DNA from: Clostridia bacterium
GTDB lineage: Bacteria > Bacillota > Clostridia > Oscillospirales > Acutalibacteraceae
Reading direction: 5' to 3'
Length of the DNA: 64,000 bases
Assembly: GCA_024404095.1 (NCBI GenBank)
Contig: JAKSQO010000009.1
Span: forward strand, 1-64,000
Within the stretch, counting starts at the first letter, position 1; each line of letters begins with the position of its first letter. Positions 8,169 through 16,741 of the stretch are shown here, piece by piece. The notes beneath the pieces are model-generated. The model was not told where the DNA came from. It made no database searches and was given only the letters and a program-made list of their open reading frames with translations. Made by a program: the position numbers and the translations under genes.

Positions 8169-8192
8169 TCAGTTAATCACAATATATGCATA
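8146..8192. promoter_or_regulatory. Tandem NrdR boxes at nrdG promoter
   Basis: Two NrdR-like 16-mers, 8146-8161 (12/16 to consensus read on the minus strand) and 8177-8192 (10/16, with an intact ATATATTGTG half), start exactly 31 bp apart. Three-helical-turn spacing of 31-32 bp is the known NrdR arrangement, which strengthens the call beyond the individual matches. Confidence 0.7.
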
Positions 8193-8240
8193 GAAAAATA
8201 ACCGATTTTCGGAATTAAAAACCGTCAATTTTAACAAAAC

Positions 8241-8266
8241 AAAAAGCCGGCATAATCGCCGGCTTT
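8241..8266 (-). terminator. Rho-independent terminator of ftsZ
   Basis: GCCGGC/GCCGGC stem (8246-8251 with 8258-8263, extended by AAA/TTT) and 6-nt loop, followed on the minus strand by TTTTTGTTTTG. It lies 22 bases after the ftsZ stop and separates it from nrdG. Confidence 0.9.
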
Positions 8267-8288
8267 GATTACGTATTATAAGGAACGA

Positions 8289-9437
8289 TTATTCGCCCTT
8301 CTTCTTGATGATATCGTTAAGGATTACATAGAAATCATCATCATTAACTGCGCCCTTTGATGCAGCAGGCTTAGCTGCTGAGTTCATTACAGGAGGCTCG
8401 ATAGGAGCTGATGAACGGAGAGGAGCTGCAGGAGCTGCTGTTGCCTTGAATGCGGGAATTGAACCGAACTCCTCAGCAGGCTTTGACTCGAAGCCTGTTG
8501 CAACAACAACGATAACAATCTCGTCCTCAAGTCTTGAATCGAATGCAACACCCCATGTGATGTTTGCATCGGGATGAGCCTTCTCTGTGATTGACTCACA
8601 AGCGCCCTCGATTTCCTCAAGACCGATGTCAGGAGAAGATGTGATGCTGATGATAACGCCCTTAGCACCTGCGATAGATGTCTCAAGAAGCGGGCTTGAT
8701 GTAGCCATATCAGCAGCCTGAATGCTCTTGTCCTTGCCCTTAGCAGTACCAACGCCCATGTGAGCATAGCCTGCATCCTTCATTACGCTGCAAACGTCAG
8801 CGAAGTCAAGGTTAACAAAACCGGGAACCTTGATAAGCTCTGAAATGCTCTTAACGCCCTGTGAAAGAACCTCATCTGCAACAAGGAATGCTTCAGAAAG
8901 AGTCTTGCAGCGGTCTGAGAGGAGCTTAAGACGGTCATTGGGGATAACGATAAGACTGTCAACATGCTCTGAAAGCTTTGCAATACCCTGCTCAGCAAGT
9001 GTGCTTCTCTTCTTACCCTCAAACTTGAAGGGCTTTGTAACTACGCCGACTGTGAGGATACCCATTTCCTTGGCAATCTCAGCAATAACGGGAGCTGCAC
9101 CTGTACCTGTGCCGCCGCCCATACCGGCTGTAATAAATACCATATCTGTTCCCTTGAGAACAGCTGCGATTTCTTCTTTGCTTTCTTCAGCAGCCTTTTC
9201 ACCAACCTCGGGACGGCCGCCTGCACCCTGACCGCGAGTTGACTTCTCACCGATCTGGATTCTGTGTGTTGCCTGTGAATTTACAAGAACCTGCTTGTCT
9301 GTGTTTACAACGATAAATTCTGCACCCTGCATACCCTGTGCAATCATTGTGTTAACAGCGTTTCCGCCGCCGCCACCTACACCGATTACTTTTATCTGAA
9401 CGGTGCTTTCAAAATCGTTATCAATTTCAAATGCCAT
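8289..9437 (-). CDS. ftsZ: Cell division protein FtsZ
   Basis: Tubulin-like GTPase of 382 residues that forms the Z ring at midcell. Seen: the N-terminal GGGGGNAVN loop, the tubulin signature [10 protein letters not shown] at about 105-114, and the T7 region with NLDFADV. After residue 315 there is a short Ala/Pro-rich linker and an ending [18 protein letters not shown]; the usual conserved tail peptide (close to DIPxFLR) that binds FtsA and SepF is not recognisable. The ATG at 9437 is chosen because GGAGGT lies seven bases upstream; the in-frame TTG at 9443 is too close to it. ftsZ has its own promoter and terminator and no ftsA neighbour. Confidence 0.97.
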   Translation of the reverse strand: MAFEIDNDFESTVQIKVIGVGGGGGNAVNTMIAQGMQGAEFIVVNTDKQVLVNSQATHRIQIGEKSTRGQGAGGRPEVGEKAAEESKEEIAAVLKGTDMVFITAGMGGGTGTGAAPVIAEIAKEMGILTVGVVTKPFKFEGKKRSTLAEQGIAKLSEHVDSLIVIPNDRLKLLSDRCKTLSEAFLVADEVLSQGVKSISELIKVPGFVNLDFADVCSVMKDAGYAHMGVGTAKGKDKSIQAADMATSSPLLETSIAGAKGVIISITSSPDIGLEEIEGACESITEKAHPDANITWGVAFDSRLEDEIVIVVVATGFESKPAEEFGSIPAFKATAAPAAPLRSSAPIEPPVMNSAAKPAASKGAVNDDDFYVILNDIIKKKGE

Positions 9438-9479
9438 TTTCAAGACCTCCGTTTTTAAAATCTAATACAAATTCAACTT

Positions 9480-9508
9480 ATAATATCATATTTTTATTTT
9501 GATTTCAA
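9480..9508 (-). promoter_or_regulatory. SigA-type promoter of ftsZ
   Basis: TTGAAA (9503-9508), 17 bp, TATTAT (9480-9485) on the minus strand, 43 bases upstream of the ftsZ start. It would uncouple ftsZ from the dcw operon. Confidence 0.75.
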
Positions 9509-9568
9509 GTGAATTGCAAAGAAAAGGTTAAAATTTTTGTAATATTTTCTTTCTGTTTTGTAAAAATA

Positions 9569-10606
9569 TTACTCCTGTTCTTCACTTTCGGCTTTTTTAG
9601 TCGTATTTTCCTCGTTTTCGACATCAGCTTTCTCTGAGGACTTTTCCGTTGTTTTTTCTGTCTCTTCCTCATCAGCTTCGCTGTCTGAACCTGTGCTTTC
9701 CTCCTCCTTATTTTCTGTCGATTCTTCAGAGGCTTCCTCAGTCTCATCTATACGTTTCTCCTTCTTCGCATTCACTTCATCATCAAGTGAATCAAGCGGA
9801 TTAACGTAAACCTTCTTAGGTATTGTGGCATTAACCTCGGCAATGGTATTCGGGTTGTTCTCGTTTTCCATCTCGATAGTCTTTGCCGCAGCAGCAAGCT
9901 TTGAATCAATTTCAGAAATATTTCCAAGCTTGATTCTCATTCTGTGCTGATATTCAACCTTAATATTCGCAGACTTTGAGATATCAATGCCTGTTATGCT
10001 CTCATAAAGTCCTGACGCTTTAAGTGCCTTGACAAGCTTGTCATAAAGCTCAGCCTCTTTTTCATCCGCAAAGCCGATGCTCTCGCCCGGAACCGCCTTT
10101 GCTTTTTTTGAGGTTCTGAGCCATGCAAGGTTGCTCTTTTCCGGCTCTTCCTTAAGAACTTCAAGAACCTTACCCTCGGAATCGGCAACCGCAAAACCGT
10201 TTTCAGCCTCAAAAATAATCACAGCTGTATCATCGGTTACCGAAATACTTACAGCACCCGAGGCATTTTTCTTTATCTTGGCGTCAAGCACATACGGAAG
10301 CATTTTTTCTATTCTCTGCTCAGCTTCCGCAAAATTCGTTCTGAGCATATTTTCGCCTACATCAAGTCCTGATGCGCTGATAATTTCCTTTTCGTCGTAA
10401 AAGTTCCCTTTTTTTGTAACCTTGATTGATGTAATGTTAAAAAGAACCGTCATACTCAGCGCAAGGCAAATTGCCGCGGCAATTATCACCGCAACAAAAC
10501 CCGCAAGAATACGCCTGTTGCGTTTGACTTTTTTCAGCTTTTTCTCATAACGTTCTCTGATTTCAGGCGTCATTCTCTCCACCTGCTCGGGAGTGGGCTT
10601 TTTCAT
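9569..10606 (-). CDS. ftsQ: Divisome protein FtsQ/DivIB with acidic C-terminal tail
   Basis: Bitopic membrane protein of 345 residues. A basic cytoplasmic N-terminus (to about 32) is followed by one membrane helix (about 33-57), a POTRA-type domain (about 58-130, FNITSIKVTKKGNFYDEKEI) and the FtsQ beta domain. From about residue 260 to the end the sequence becomes a low-complexity Glu/Ser/Thr/Lys tail, unusual in length. FtsQ/DivIB links with FtsL and DivIC to control septal synthesis. Start at 10606 is set by AAGGAAGG upstream; it begins one base after the murA stop. Assignment rests on topology, POTRA character and dcw context. Confidence 0.85.
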   Translation of the reverse strand: MKKPTPEQVERMTPEIRERYEKKLKKVKRNRRILAGFVAVIIAAAICLALSMTVLFNITSIKVTKKGNFYDEKEIISASGLDVGENMLRTNFAEAEQRIEKMLPYVLDAKIKKNASGAVSISVTDDTAVIIFEAENGFAVADSEGKVLEVLKEEPEKSNLAWLRTSKKAKAVPGESIGFADEKEAELYDKLVKALKASGLYESITGIDISKSANIKVEYQHRMRIKLGNISEIDSKLAAAAKTIEMENENNPNTIAEVNATIPKKVYVNPLDSLDDEVNAKKEKRIDETEEASEESTENKEEESTGSDSEADEEETEKTTEKSSEKADVENEENTTKKAESEEQE

Positions 10607-10607
10607 T

Positions 10608-11861
10608 TTAATCCTTCCTTTTAATGACAGCTCCCAACGCAGTAAGATTTTCCGCAAAGCTGTCATAGCCTCTGTCTATATAATGTATATCTCTGACGTA
10701 TGTAGTCCCCTCGGCACACAGTCCCGCAAGCACAAGTGCCGCGCCTGCACGCAGGTCGGTTGCATTGACAGCCGTCCCCTGGAGAGATTTCACGCCGTTG
10801 ATCACTGCTATTTTATCGTGTACCTTTATATCGGTGCCCATTCGGTTAAGCTCCGCAACGTGCTTGAATCTGTTTTCAAAAATGTTTTCGCACACGATTG
10901 TTGTCCCCTGCGCCACACTTACCGTCGACATAATAATCGCCTGACAGTCTGTCGGGAATCCCGGATAAGGCATAGTCCGTACAGTTTCAGGGGATTTAAG
11001 CCTTTCGGGTGCGGTGAGTCTGAGCTTATTCCCCGAGCTTTCAATCCTGCACCCCATCTGTTCAAAGCAGCCTGCAACAGGAGCGAGATGGCTGAGCACA
11101 ACTCCGTCGGCAATTATTGAAGAGCCTGTTATTGCCGCCGCGGCCATATAGGTACAAGCCGCAATTCTGTCGGGCATTATAGCGTACTGAGAAGAGTGCA
11201 GAGCATCAACACCTTCAACGGTTATCACACTTTCGCCAGCGCCGCTGATTCTCGCGCCGCAGGAATTCAGAAAATACGCAAGGTCTGCTATCTCGGGTTC
11301 ACGCGCGGCATTGATAATCACAGTTGTACCTGCCGCACGGACTGACGCAAGAATAATATTCTCAGTCGCTCCGACACTCGGGAAAGAAAGAGTTATTCTG
11401 CCTCCTCTCACCCTTTTGCACGTACAGCGTATTTTGCCGCGTTTTTCCGAGACATTAACGCCGAGCTTTTTCATTGCTGACAGATGCAGATCAAACGGTC
11501 TCAGACCGATATCACATCCGCCGGGCGCAGTTATCTCCGCTTCACCCGTTCTCGAAATCAGCGCACCCATAAAGATAATGGACGAGCGCATTTCACGCAT
11601 AAGACATTCGCTGATGACGTTAGATGTAAGTCCTGTGCTGTCAACCGATACCATATCACCGTTTTTTACAACACGGCATCCGAGCGAACGCAGAATTTTA
11701 ATTGTAGCATCAATATCTGATAAATCAGGGCAGTTATGTATCAGACAGGGTTTTCCGACGGCAACCGCAGCGGCAAGTATCGGCAAAGCGCTGTTCTTTG
11801 CGCCCTGAACCCTCACCTGCCCGTTCAAGCGGTTTCCGCCCTCAATGATATACTGTCCCAT
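10608..11861 (-). CDS. murA: UDP-N-acetylglucosamine 1-carboxyvinyltransferase (first paralogue)
   Basis: Catalyses enolpyruvyl transfer from PEP to UDP-GlcNAc, the committed step of peptidoglycan synthesis. 417 residues. The N-terminal QGAKNSALPILAAA motif and the catalytic loop APGGCDIGLRPFD, with the fosfomycin-target Cys, are present, as is the C-terminal DLRAGAALVLAGL. The ATG at 11861 is favoured by AAGGAG eight bases upstream; the in-frame GTG at 11870 overlaps that SD. It is embedded in the dcw operon between murG and ftsQ. A second murA lies at 24035. Confidence 0.96.
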   Translation of the reverse strand: MGQYIIEGGNRLNGQVRVQGAKNSALPILAAAVAVGKPCLIHNCPDLSDIDATIKILRSLGCRVVKNGDMVSVDSTGLTSNVISECLMREMRSSIIFMGALISRTGEAEITAPGGCDIGLRPFDLHLSAMKKLGVNVSEKRGKIRCTCKRVRGGRITLSFPSVGATENIILASVRAAGTTVIINAAREPEIADLAYFLNSCGARISGAGESVITVEGVDALHSSQYAIMPDRIAACTYMAAAAITGSSIIADGVVLSHLAPVAGCFEQMGCRIESSGNKLRLTAPERLKSPETVRTMPYPGFPTDCQAIIMSTVSVAQGTTIVCENIFENRFKHVAELNRMGTDIKVHDKIAVINGVKSLQGTAVNATDLRAGAALVLAGLCAEGTTYVRDIHYIDRGYDSFAENLTALGAVIKRKD

Positions 11862-11927
11862 ATTACGCACTCCTTCGGAAATTCAATCTGTTTTCAGTTT
11901 ATGAAAATTCCGAAAGAATGTGAAAAT

Positions 11928-13058
11928 TTACTTTACGATTTCACCTATGCAGTTTACAATTCGTTCCGTTGCGTCATAAATCGCCATTTTCTTTGCGTTC
12001 TCGCCAATCTGCTTAAGTCTGTCGGGATTTGCAAGAAGCTCATCGACTTCCTTGATAAGTCTTTCGCCTGTGAAGTCCTTTTCCTCAATGAGGATAGCGG
12101 CATCATTCTTAACAAGTGCCATTGCATTGTAATACTGATGATTCTCAGCGGCATACGGATAAGGCACAAGAATTGACGGCTTACCCATAGCCTGAATTTC
12201 GCTTAATGAGCTTGCACCTGCACGGCAGATTACAAGATCAGCCGCCGCCATACAGCGGTACATATCGTCTATATATTCACGAAGCATTATATGCTTGTTT
12301 TCGTCAAGATTTATCTTTTTATCATTCTTAAGTGTATCGAACATACCCACTCCCGCTTTACCTGTTGCATGCAGGAAGTAGCAGTTTTTGCGTTCGTAAC
12401 GCTCCGCAATAAGCTGTGTCATCGCCTCATTGATAACCTTTGCGCCGAGACTGCCGCCCATCGAAAGAATAACAGGTCTGTCATCAACCTTAAGCTCTGC
12501 ACGTGAAATATCACGGTCAGCGTTTATCATCTCACCTCTGACAGGGAGGCCTGTTACAACGCAGGGGTTCTTTGATTTGATATACTTTTCAGCCTCGGGA
12601 GCTGTCAGCATAACACGGTCGACCTTTTTGGCAAGAGTTTTGTTTGTGACGCCGGGGAAAGCGTTCTGCTCATGAACCGCAGTCGGAATACCCATTTTTG
12701 CGGCTGTTCTGAGGACAGGACCGCTTACATATCCGCCGAAGCCGATAACAACATCAGGCTCAAACTCCCTGATAATCTTCTTTGCCTGCGAAGAGGATTT
12801 GACAAGCTTTACAGCTGTCTGAACATTCTTGACAAGTCCTGCCGGAGTAAGGTCACGGCTGAAGCCCTGAATATCTATTGTTTTAAAATCATATCCTGCC
12901 GCAGGGACAAGCTGTGCTTCCATTTTGACAGCCGTTCCGACAAAAAGAATCTGCGCGTCGGGATAATTATCTCTTATGTAACCTGCAACGGCAAGACCGG
13001 GATTGATATGTCCGCCTGTACCGCCTGTTGCAATCATAACTTTCTTTCCGTTAAGCAT
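11928..13058 (-). CDS. murG: UDP-GlcNAc:lipid I GlcNAc transferase MurG
   Basis: Peripheral membrane GT-B glycosyltransferase converting lipid I to lipid II; 376 residues. Hallmarks are GGTGGHINPGLA at residue 12, the linker-proximal GGSLGAKVIN, and the C-terminal UDP-sugar-binding CRAGASSLSEIQ. Length is close to family norm. It starts 21 bases after ftsW with GAGGGTGG before the ATG. A 66-bp gap to murA holds no obvious promoter. Confidence 0.97.
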   Translation of the reverse strand: MLNGKKVMIATGGTGGHINPGLAVAGYIRDNYPDAQILFVGTAVKMEAQLVPAAGYDFKTIDIQGFSRDLTPAGLVKNVQTAVKLVKSSSQAKKIIREFEPDVVIGFGGYVSGPVLRTAAKMGIPTAVHEQNAFPGVTNKTLAKKVDRVMLTAPEAEKYIKSKNPCVVTGLPVRGEMINADRDISRAELKVDDRPVILSMGGSLGAKVINEAMTQLIAERYERKNCYFLHATGKAGVGMFDTLKNDKKINLDENKHIMLREYIDDMYRCMAAADLVICRAGASSLSEIQAMGKPSILVPYPYAAENHQYYNAMALVKNDAAILIEEKDFTGERLIKEVDELLANPDRLKQIGENAKKMAIYDATERIVNCIGEIVK

Positions 13059-13079
13059 TTTTCCACCCTCAATTTATAC

Positions 13080-14312
13080 TTAGTGAGGACGTCTCTCGCC
13101 CGGTCGTGAAACCGCGAGAACAAGTCCCATTTCAAACAACTGAATAAGAAGTGCCGTACCGCCGTAGCTGAAGAACGGCAGGGAGATACCTGTATTCGGC
13201 ATCATATCGGTAACAACAAGAATATTAAGAACCGTCTGTATTCCGAGCTGTAAGCATATTCCGAGTACAAGCAGTCTTTCGTATGCCGACCTTGCTCTTG
13301 CGGCAATAATAAATCCTCTTGTAACAAGTGCCGCAAAAAGAAGAAGAATTACGACACAGCGGATAAAGCCGAGTTCTTCGCCTACGATTGCAAAAATGAA
13401 GTCATTCTGCGGCTCGGGAAGATACATAAACTTCTGTCTTGAATTACCGAGACCTAAGCCGAATATTCCGCCTGAGCCAAGCGCAAACAGCGACTGGTTA
13501 GTCTGCCAGCGTGTATCCTTGTCATAGTAGTCCTTTGCGGAAAAACTTGTAATTCGCTCAATCTGATACGGCGAAAGGATTTTCTCTTTAAACATCCAGA
13601 ACAGTGCAAAAAGAACCACTGCGGCACCTATTCCGAGAATAAACCAACGTCTGTCGATTCCTCCGAGGAACAGCATACCTATACCGATTGCAAACATAAG
13701 AATTGTACCTGAAAGATGGCTTTCAAGGAAAACGAGTCCGCAGACTCCTGCTACTCCGCCGACAAACACAAGCGGAAGCCACCATTTCTTTTCAAGCTGT
13801 TTCTTATACTTTTCAAGAGTGTAGGCAAGCGTGATAATCATACCGATTTTCGCCACGTCAGACGGCTGAATCGTAAAACCCGGAAGCTTCATCCATCGTT
13901 TGATTGTGTTTGCCTGATTTACCTCAGTGTGATAGAACAGAACCACAATCAGCAGAATTATTGAAATCGCGGCGATAGCCCACACAAACTTTTTGAATAT
14001 TTCGGGATTGATTTTTGAAACAAAGAACATTATGCAGACACCGACAACAGCAAACACGCCCTGTCTTATTATATAGTAGAATGCATTTCCACTTGTTTCG
14101 GGAGAGTATTTCGCTGTAATGTAGCTTGCGGAGAACAGCATTATAAGTCCTGTTGTCAGGAGCGCAAAAACAAGAATCATAAATATAATGTCAAATCCGC
14201 CGTCTATAAACAGATTGATTCCGAATACTCTGATTTTATTATTTTTTATCTTTTTATTCTCTGAACGCCCGGTATTTTCACGGGCATTTCTTGTCAGATC
14301 TTCCGTAGACAT
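13080..14312 (-). CDS. ftsW: SEDS-family glycosyltransferase FtsW (or SpoVE)
   Basis: 410-residue polytopic membrane protein with about ten transmembrane segments. SEDS features include the first-helix LLTTGLIMLFSAS region, the extracellular region IKRWMKLPGF with the FTIQPSDVAK motif, and PNTGISLPFFSYGG near the C-terminus. SEDS proteins polymerise lipid II together with a class B PBP; the likely partner is the PBP at 18228. Position between mraY and murG fits FtsW/SpoVE; a sporulation-specific role cannot be excluded. GGAGG before the ATG supports the start. Confidence 0.92.
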   Translation of the reverse strand: MSTEDLTRNARENTGRSENKKIKNNKIRVFGINLFIDGGFDIIFMILVFALLTTGLIMLFSASYITAKYSPETSGNAFYYIIRQGVFAVVGVCIMFFVSKINPEIFKKFVWAIAAISIILLIVVLFYHTEVNQANTIKRWMKLPGFTIQPSDVAKIGMIITLAYTLEKYKKQLEKKWWLPLVFVGGVAGVCGLVFLESHLSGTILMFAIGIGMLFLGGIDRRWFILGIGAAVVLFALFWMFKEKILSPYQIERITSFSAKDYYDKDTRWQTNQSLFALGSGGIFGLGLGNSRQKFMYLPEPQNDFIFAIVGEELGFIRCVVILLLFAALVTRGFIIAARARSAYERLLVLGICLQLGIQTVLNILVVTDMMPNTGISLPFFSYGGTALLIQLFEMGLVLAVSRPGERRPH

Positions 14313-14342
14313 TTTTGCCTCCTGTCAGTTTTGTTTTTATTT

Positions 14343-15365
14343 TCAGCCCATAAAGCCGCCGAGGCTCATAACTGCAACACCGATAACACCTGCAATAAGG
14401 TTGACGATGCAGAATACAGCATCAATCTTTTTTTCGCTCCATCCGCACATCTCGAAGTGATGGTGGATAGGTGCCATTTTAAAAATACGCTTGCCGTGTG
14501 TCAGCTTGAAGTAACCAATCTGAATAACATCGGACATAGCCTCAACAACATAGATAAAGCCGACAAGGAGAAGGATAATCGGGCAGTCAAGGGCGTAAGC
14601 GATTGCAACAACAAGACCGCCGAGGAACATAGAGCCCGTGTCACCCATAAATACCTTAGCAGGATACTTGTTCCACACAAAGAATCCGAGGCATCCGCCG
14701 AGAAGAGCCGCAGCGATAATGCCCACGCCGAAGCACTTGTGCATTACTGAGATTGCAATAAAGCTGATTGCCGCCGTGGCAGTTACGCTTGAGCAAAGTC
14801 CGTCAATACCGTCTGTGAAGTTTACGGCATTGATTGCTCCGTAAAGAACGCATACACCGAGAATCCAGAACCAGAATCCGAGTCCGACTCTGCCGACAAA
14901 CGGAACGAACATATACGGGTCCTTACCCATTGCAAGGAAAAGACTTGTAAGATAGCCTGCGCAGATAACAAGCTGAGCTACCGATTTCTGAGCGATTGAA
15001 AGTCCGAGATTACGTTTTTTGACAACCTTTATGTAGTCATCTGCAAATCCGACAAAGCCGAATGCAACAGCCATTACAAGACCTGCCCAGAGCTTTGTCG
15101 AAGCATCGCCTGTAAGACCGAGCTTATTGCCTGTTGCGTAGTTGATAATAAGAACGATTGCCGCCGCAACAAAGATGCCGATAATAAACATTATACCGCC
15201 CATTGTGGGTGTACCCTGCTTTTTCTTATGCCACTTCGGTCCTTCCTCAAGAATTGTCTGACCGAACTTCAGCTTGTGAAGCCACGGAATAATACCAAAT
15301 CCGAGAACCGCCGTAATGCCGAAAGCGGCAACTGCGCTTAAAATAATTGAAACTGTGCTGTTCAT
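14343..15365 (-). CDS. mraY: Phospho-N-acetylmuramoyl-pentapeptide-transferase
   Basis: Integral membrane enzyme of 340 residues that attaches phospho-MurNAc-pentapeptide to undecaprenyl phosphate, giving lipid I. Conserved signatures visible: GTPTMGG at about 52, the acidic DDYIK pair, NFTDGIDGL, and the HHHFE histidine cluster near 310. About ten hydrophobic segments. It directly precedes ftsW (30-bp gap), leaving no room for the murD found here in Bacillus. Confidence 0.97.
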   Translation of the reverse strand: MNSTVSIILSAVAAFGITAVLGFGIIPWLHKLKFGQTILEEGPKWHKKKQGTPTMGGIMFIIGIFVAAAIVLIINYATGNKLGLTGDASTKLWAGLVMAVAFGFVGFADDYIKVVKKRNLGLSIAQKSVAQLVICAGYLTSLFLAMGKDPYMFVPFVGRVGLGFWFWILGVCVLYGAINAVNFTDGIDGLCSSVTATAAISFIAISVMHKCFGVGIIAAALLGGCLGFFVWNKYPAKVFMGDTGSMFLGGLVVAIAYALDCPIILLLVGFIYVVEAMSDVIQIGYFKLTHGKRIFKMAPIHHHFEMCGWSEKKIDAVFCIVNLIAGVIGVAVMSLGGFMG

Positions 15366-15380
15366 TTTAACTACCCCTCT

Positions 15381-16739
15381 TTATTTTATTCTGTTATAAA
15401 GGTCATTTATTACATCCTCAAGCGCCATTCCCCTGCTCGCCTTAAAGAGAACGGTATCGCCCTCTTCAAGAGTTTCAAAAAGAGCATCCGCAAGCTCTTT
15501 CTTATCAAGGAAGCTCTTTACCACAGGAACACCGCATTTCACAGCATTTTCAGCCGTTGCAAGTGAGTTTTCGCCATATGTCATAAGAACGTCAATCTTG
15601 TTCTTAGCCGCAAGAAGTCCTGCGTTTGTATGAGCCTCAACGCTGACCTTGCCAAGCTCGAGCATATCGCCGAGAACCGCAATCTTGCGCTTTGCGTTTA
15701 CCCCCGAAAGCATTTTCAAAGCCGCACGCTGTGAATCGGGGCTTGCGTTGTAGCAGTCCTCAATAAACTTGATTCCGCCTACAACCTTAACACGCTGACG
15801 CATACCTGACGGAACATACTTTGAAAGTCCCTCAGTCGCCTGCTCTGGTGTGACGCCCAACTGCATACCGACAGCAAAAGCAGCAAGCGCATTGTATACA
15901 TTATGAATACCGATTGTAGGTATTACAATCTTCTGTGTTTTTCCGCCGTCAAATACAACGGTAAATGTTGTTTCATCATCCGACTGAGAAATATCAATTG
16001 CTCTGTAATCGCAGGTCGGGTCATCAATGCCATAGTAGAATACGGGTCTGTCCTCAATCTTTGCGCTTACAAGGAAAGCGTCATCGCCGTTGAGCACTAT
16101 CGGACAACCGTCACGCAGACCGTCAAGGATTTCAAGCTTTGCCTTAAGAATATTTTCTCTTGAACCGAGGCTCTCCATATGAGAAACACCAATATTGCTG
16201 ATAATCGCAATTGTAGGCTCTGTTGTCTGTGAAAGAACGGAAATTTCGCCCGCATTGCTCATTCCCATTTCAATAACAGCCGCTTCGGTATCAGCTTCAA
16301 GTCTGAGAAGAGTTCTCGGAAGTCCGATGTCATTATTGAGGTTGCCCTCTGTTTTGATTGCATTATATTTTTCGGAAAGCACCGCCCACGTCATTTCCTT
16401 TGTGGTTGTCTTTCCTACACTTCCCGTCAGACCAACAACAGGAATATCAAAGGTACATCTGAACCAATGGGCAAGCGCAATCAAAGCCTTGCGTGTATCA
16501 TCAACTCTGATAAAAGTTCCGTCACAATCAACATCATGGCTGATAATCGCACCGACTGCACCGTTTTCCAGCGCACTCTTTGTAAAAGCGTGACCGTCAA
16601 AATTTTCGCCCTTTATTGCAATGTAGAGCAATCCGTCCGATGCAAGACGGCTGTCAATGCAGATACCGTTTACAACAGCATCACCGTTACAGGTTCCGCC
16701 GATTGCCTTTGCAATTTCACTCATTTTCAACTGTTTCAT
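15381..16739 (-). CDS. murF: UDP-MurNAc-tripeptide--D-Ala-D-Ala ligase
   Basis: Cytoplasmic ATP-dependent Mur ligase (452 residues) adding D-Ala-D-Ala. The P-loop GLTGSVGKTTTKEM is at about residue 105, with the Mur ligase central ATPase domain and the C-terminal domain containing ILGDMLELG-like ATVLGDM. It begins two bases after the murE stop, with a CGAGG-type SD, so murE and murF are tightly coupled. Confidence 0.96.
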   Translation of the reverse strand: MKQLKMSEIAKAIGGTCNGDAVVNGICIDSRLASDGLLYIAIKGENFDGHAFTKSALENGAVGAIISHDVDCDGTFIRVDDTRKALIALAHWFRCTFDIPVVGLTGSVGKTTTKEMTWAVLSEKYNAIKTEGNLNNDIGLPRTLLRLEADTEAAVIEMGMSNAGEISVLSQTTEPTIAIISNIGVSHMESLGSRENILKAKLEILDGLRDGCPIVLNGDDAFLVSAKIEDRPVFYYGIDDPTCDYRAIDISQSDDETTFTVVFDGGKTQKIVIPTIGIHNVYNALAAFAVGMQLGVTPEQATEGLSKYVPSGMRQRVKVVGGIKFIEDCYNASPDSQRAALKMLSGVNAKRKIAVLGDMLELGKVSVEAHTNAGLLAAKNKIDVLMTYGENSLATAENAVKCGVPVVKSFLDKKELADALFETLEEGDTVLFKASRGMALEDVINDLYNRIK

Positions 16740-16741
16740 TT

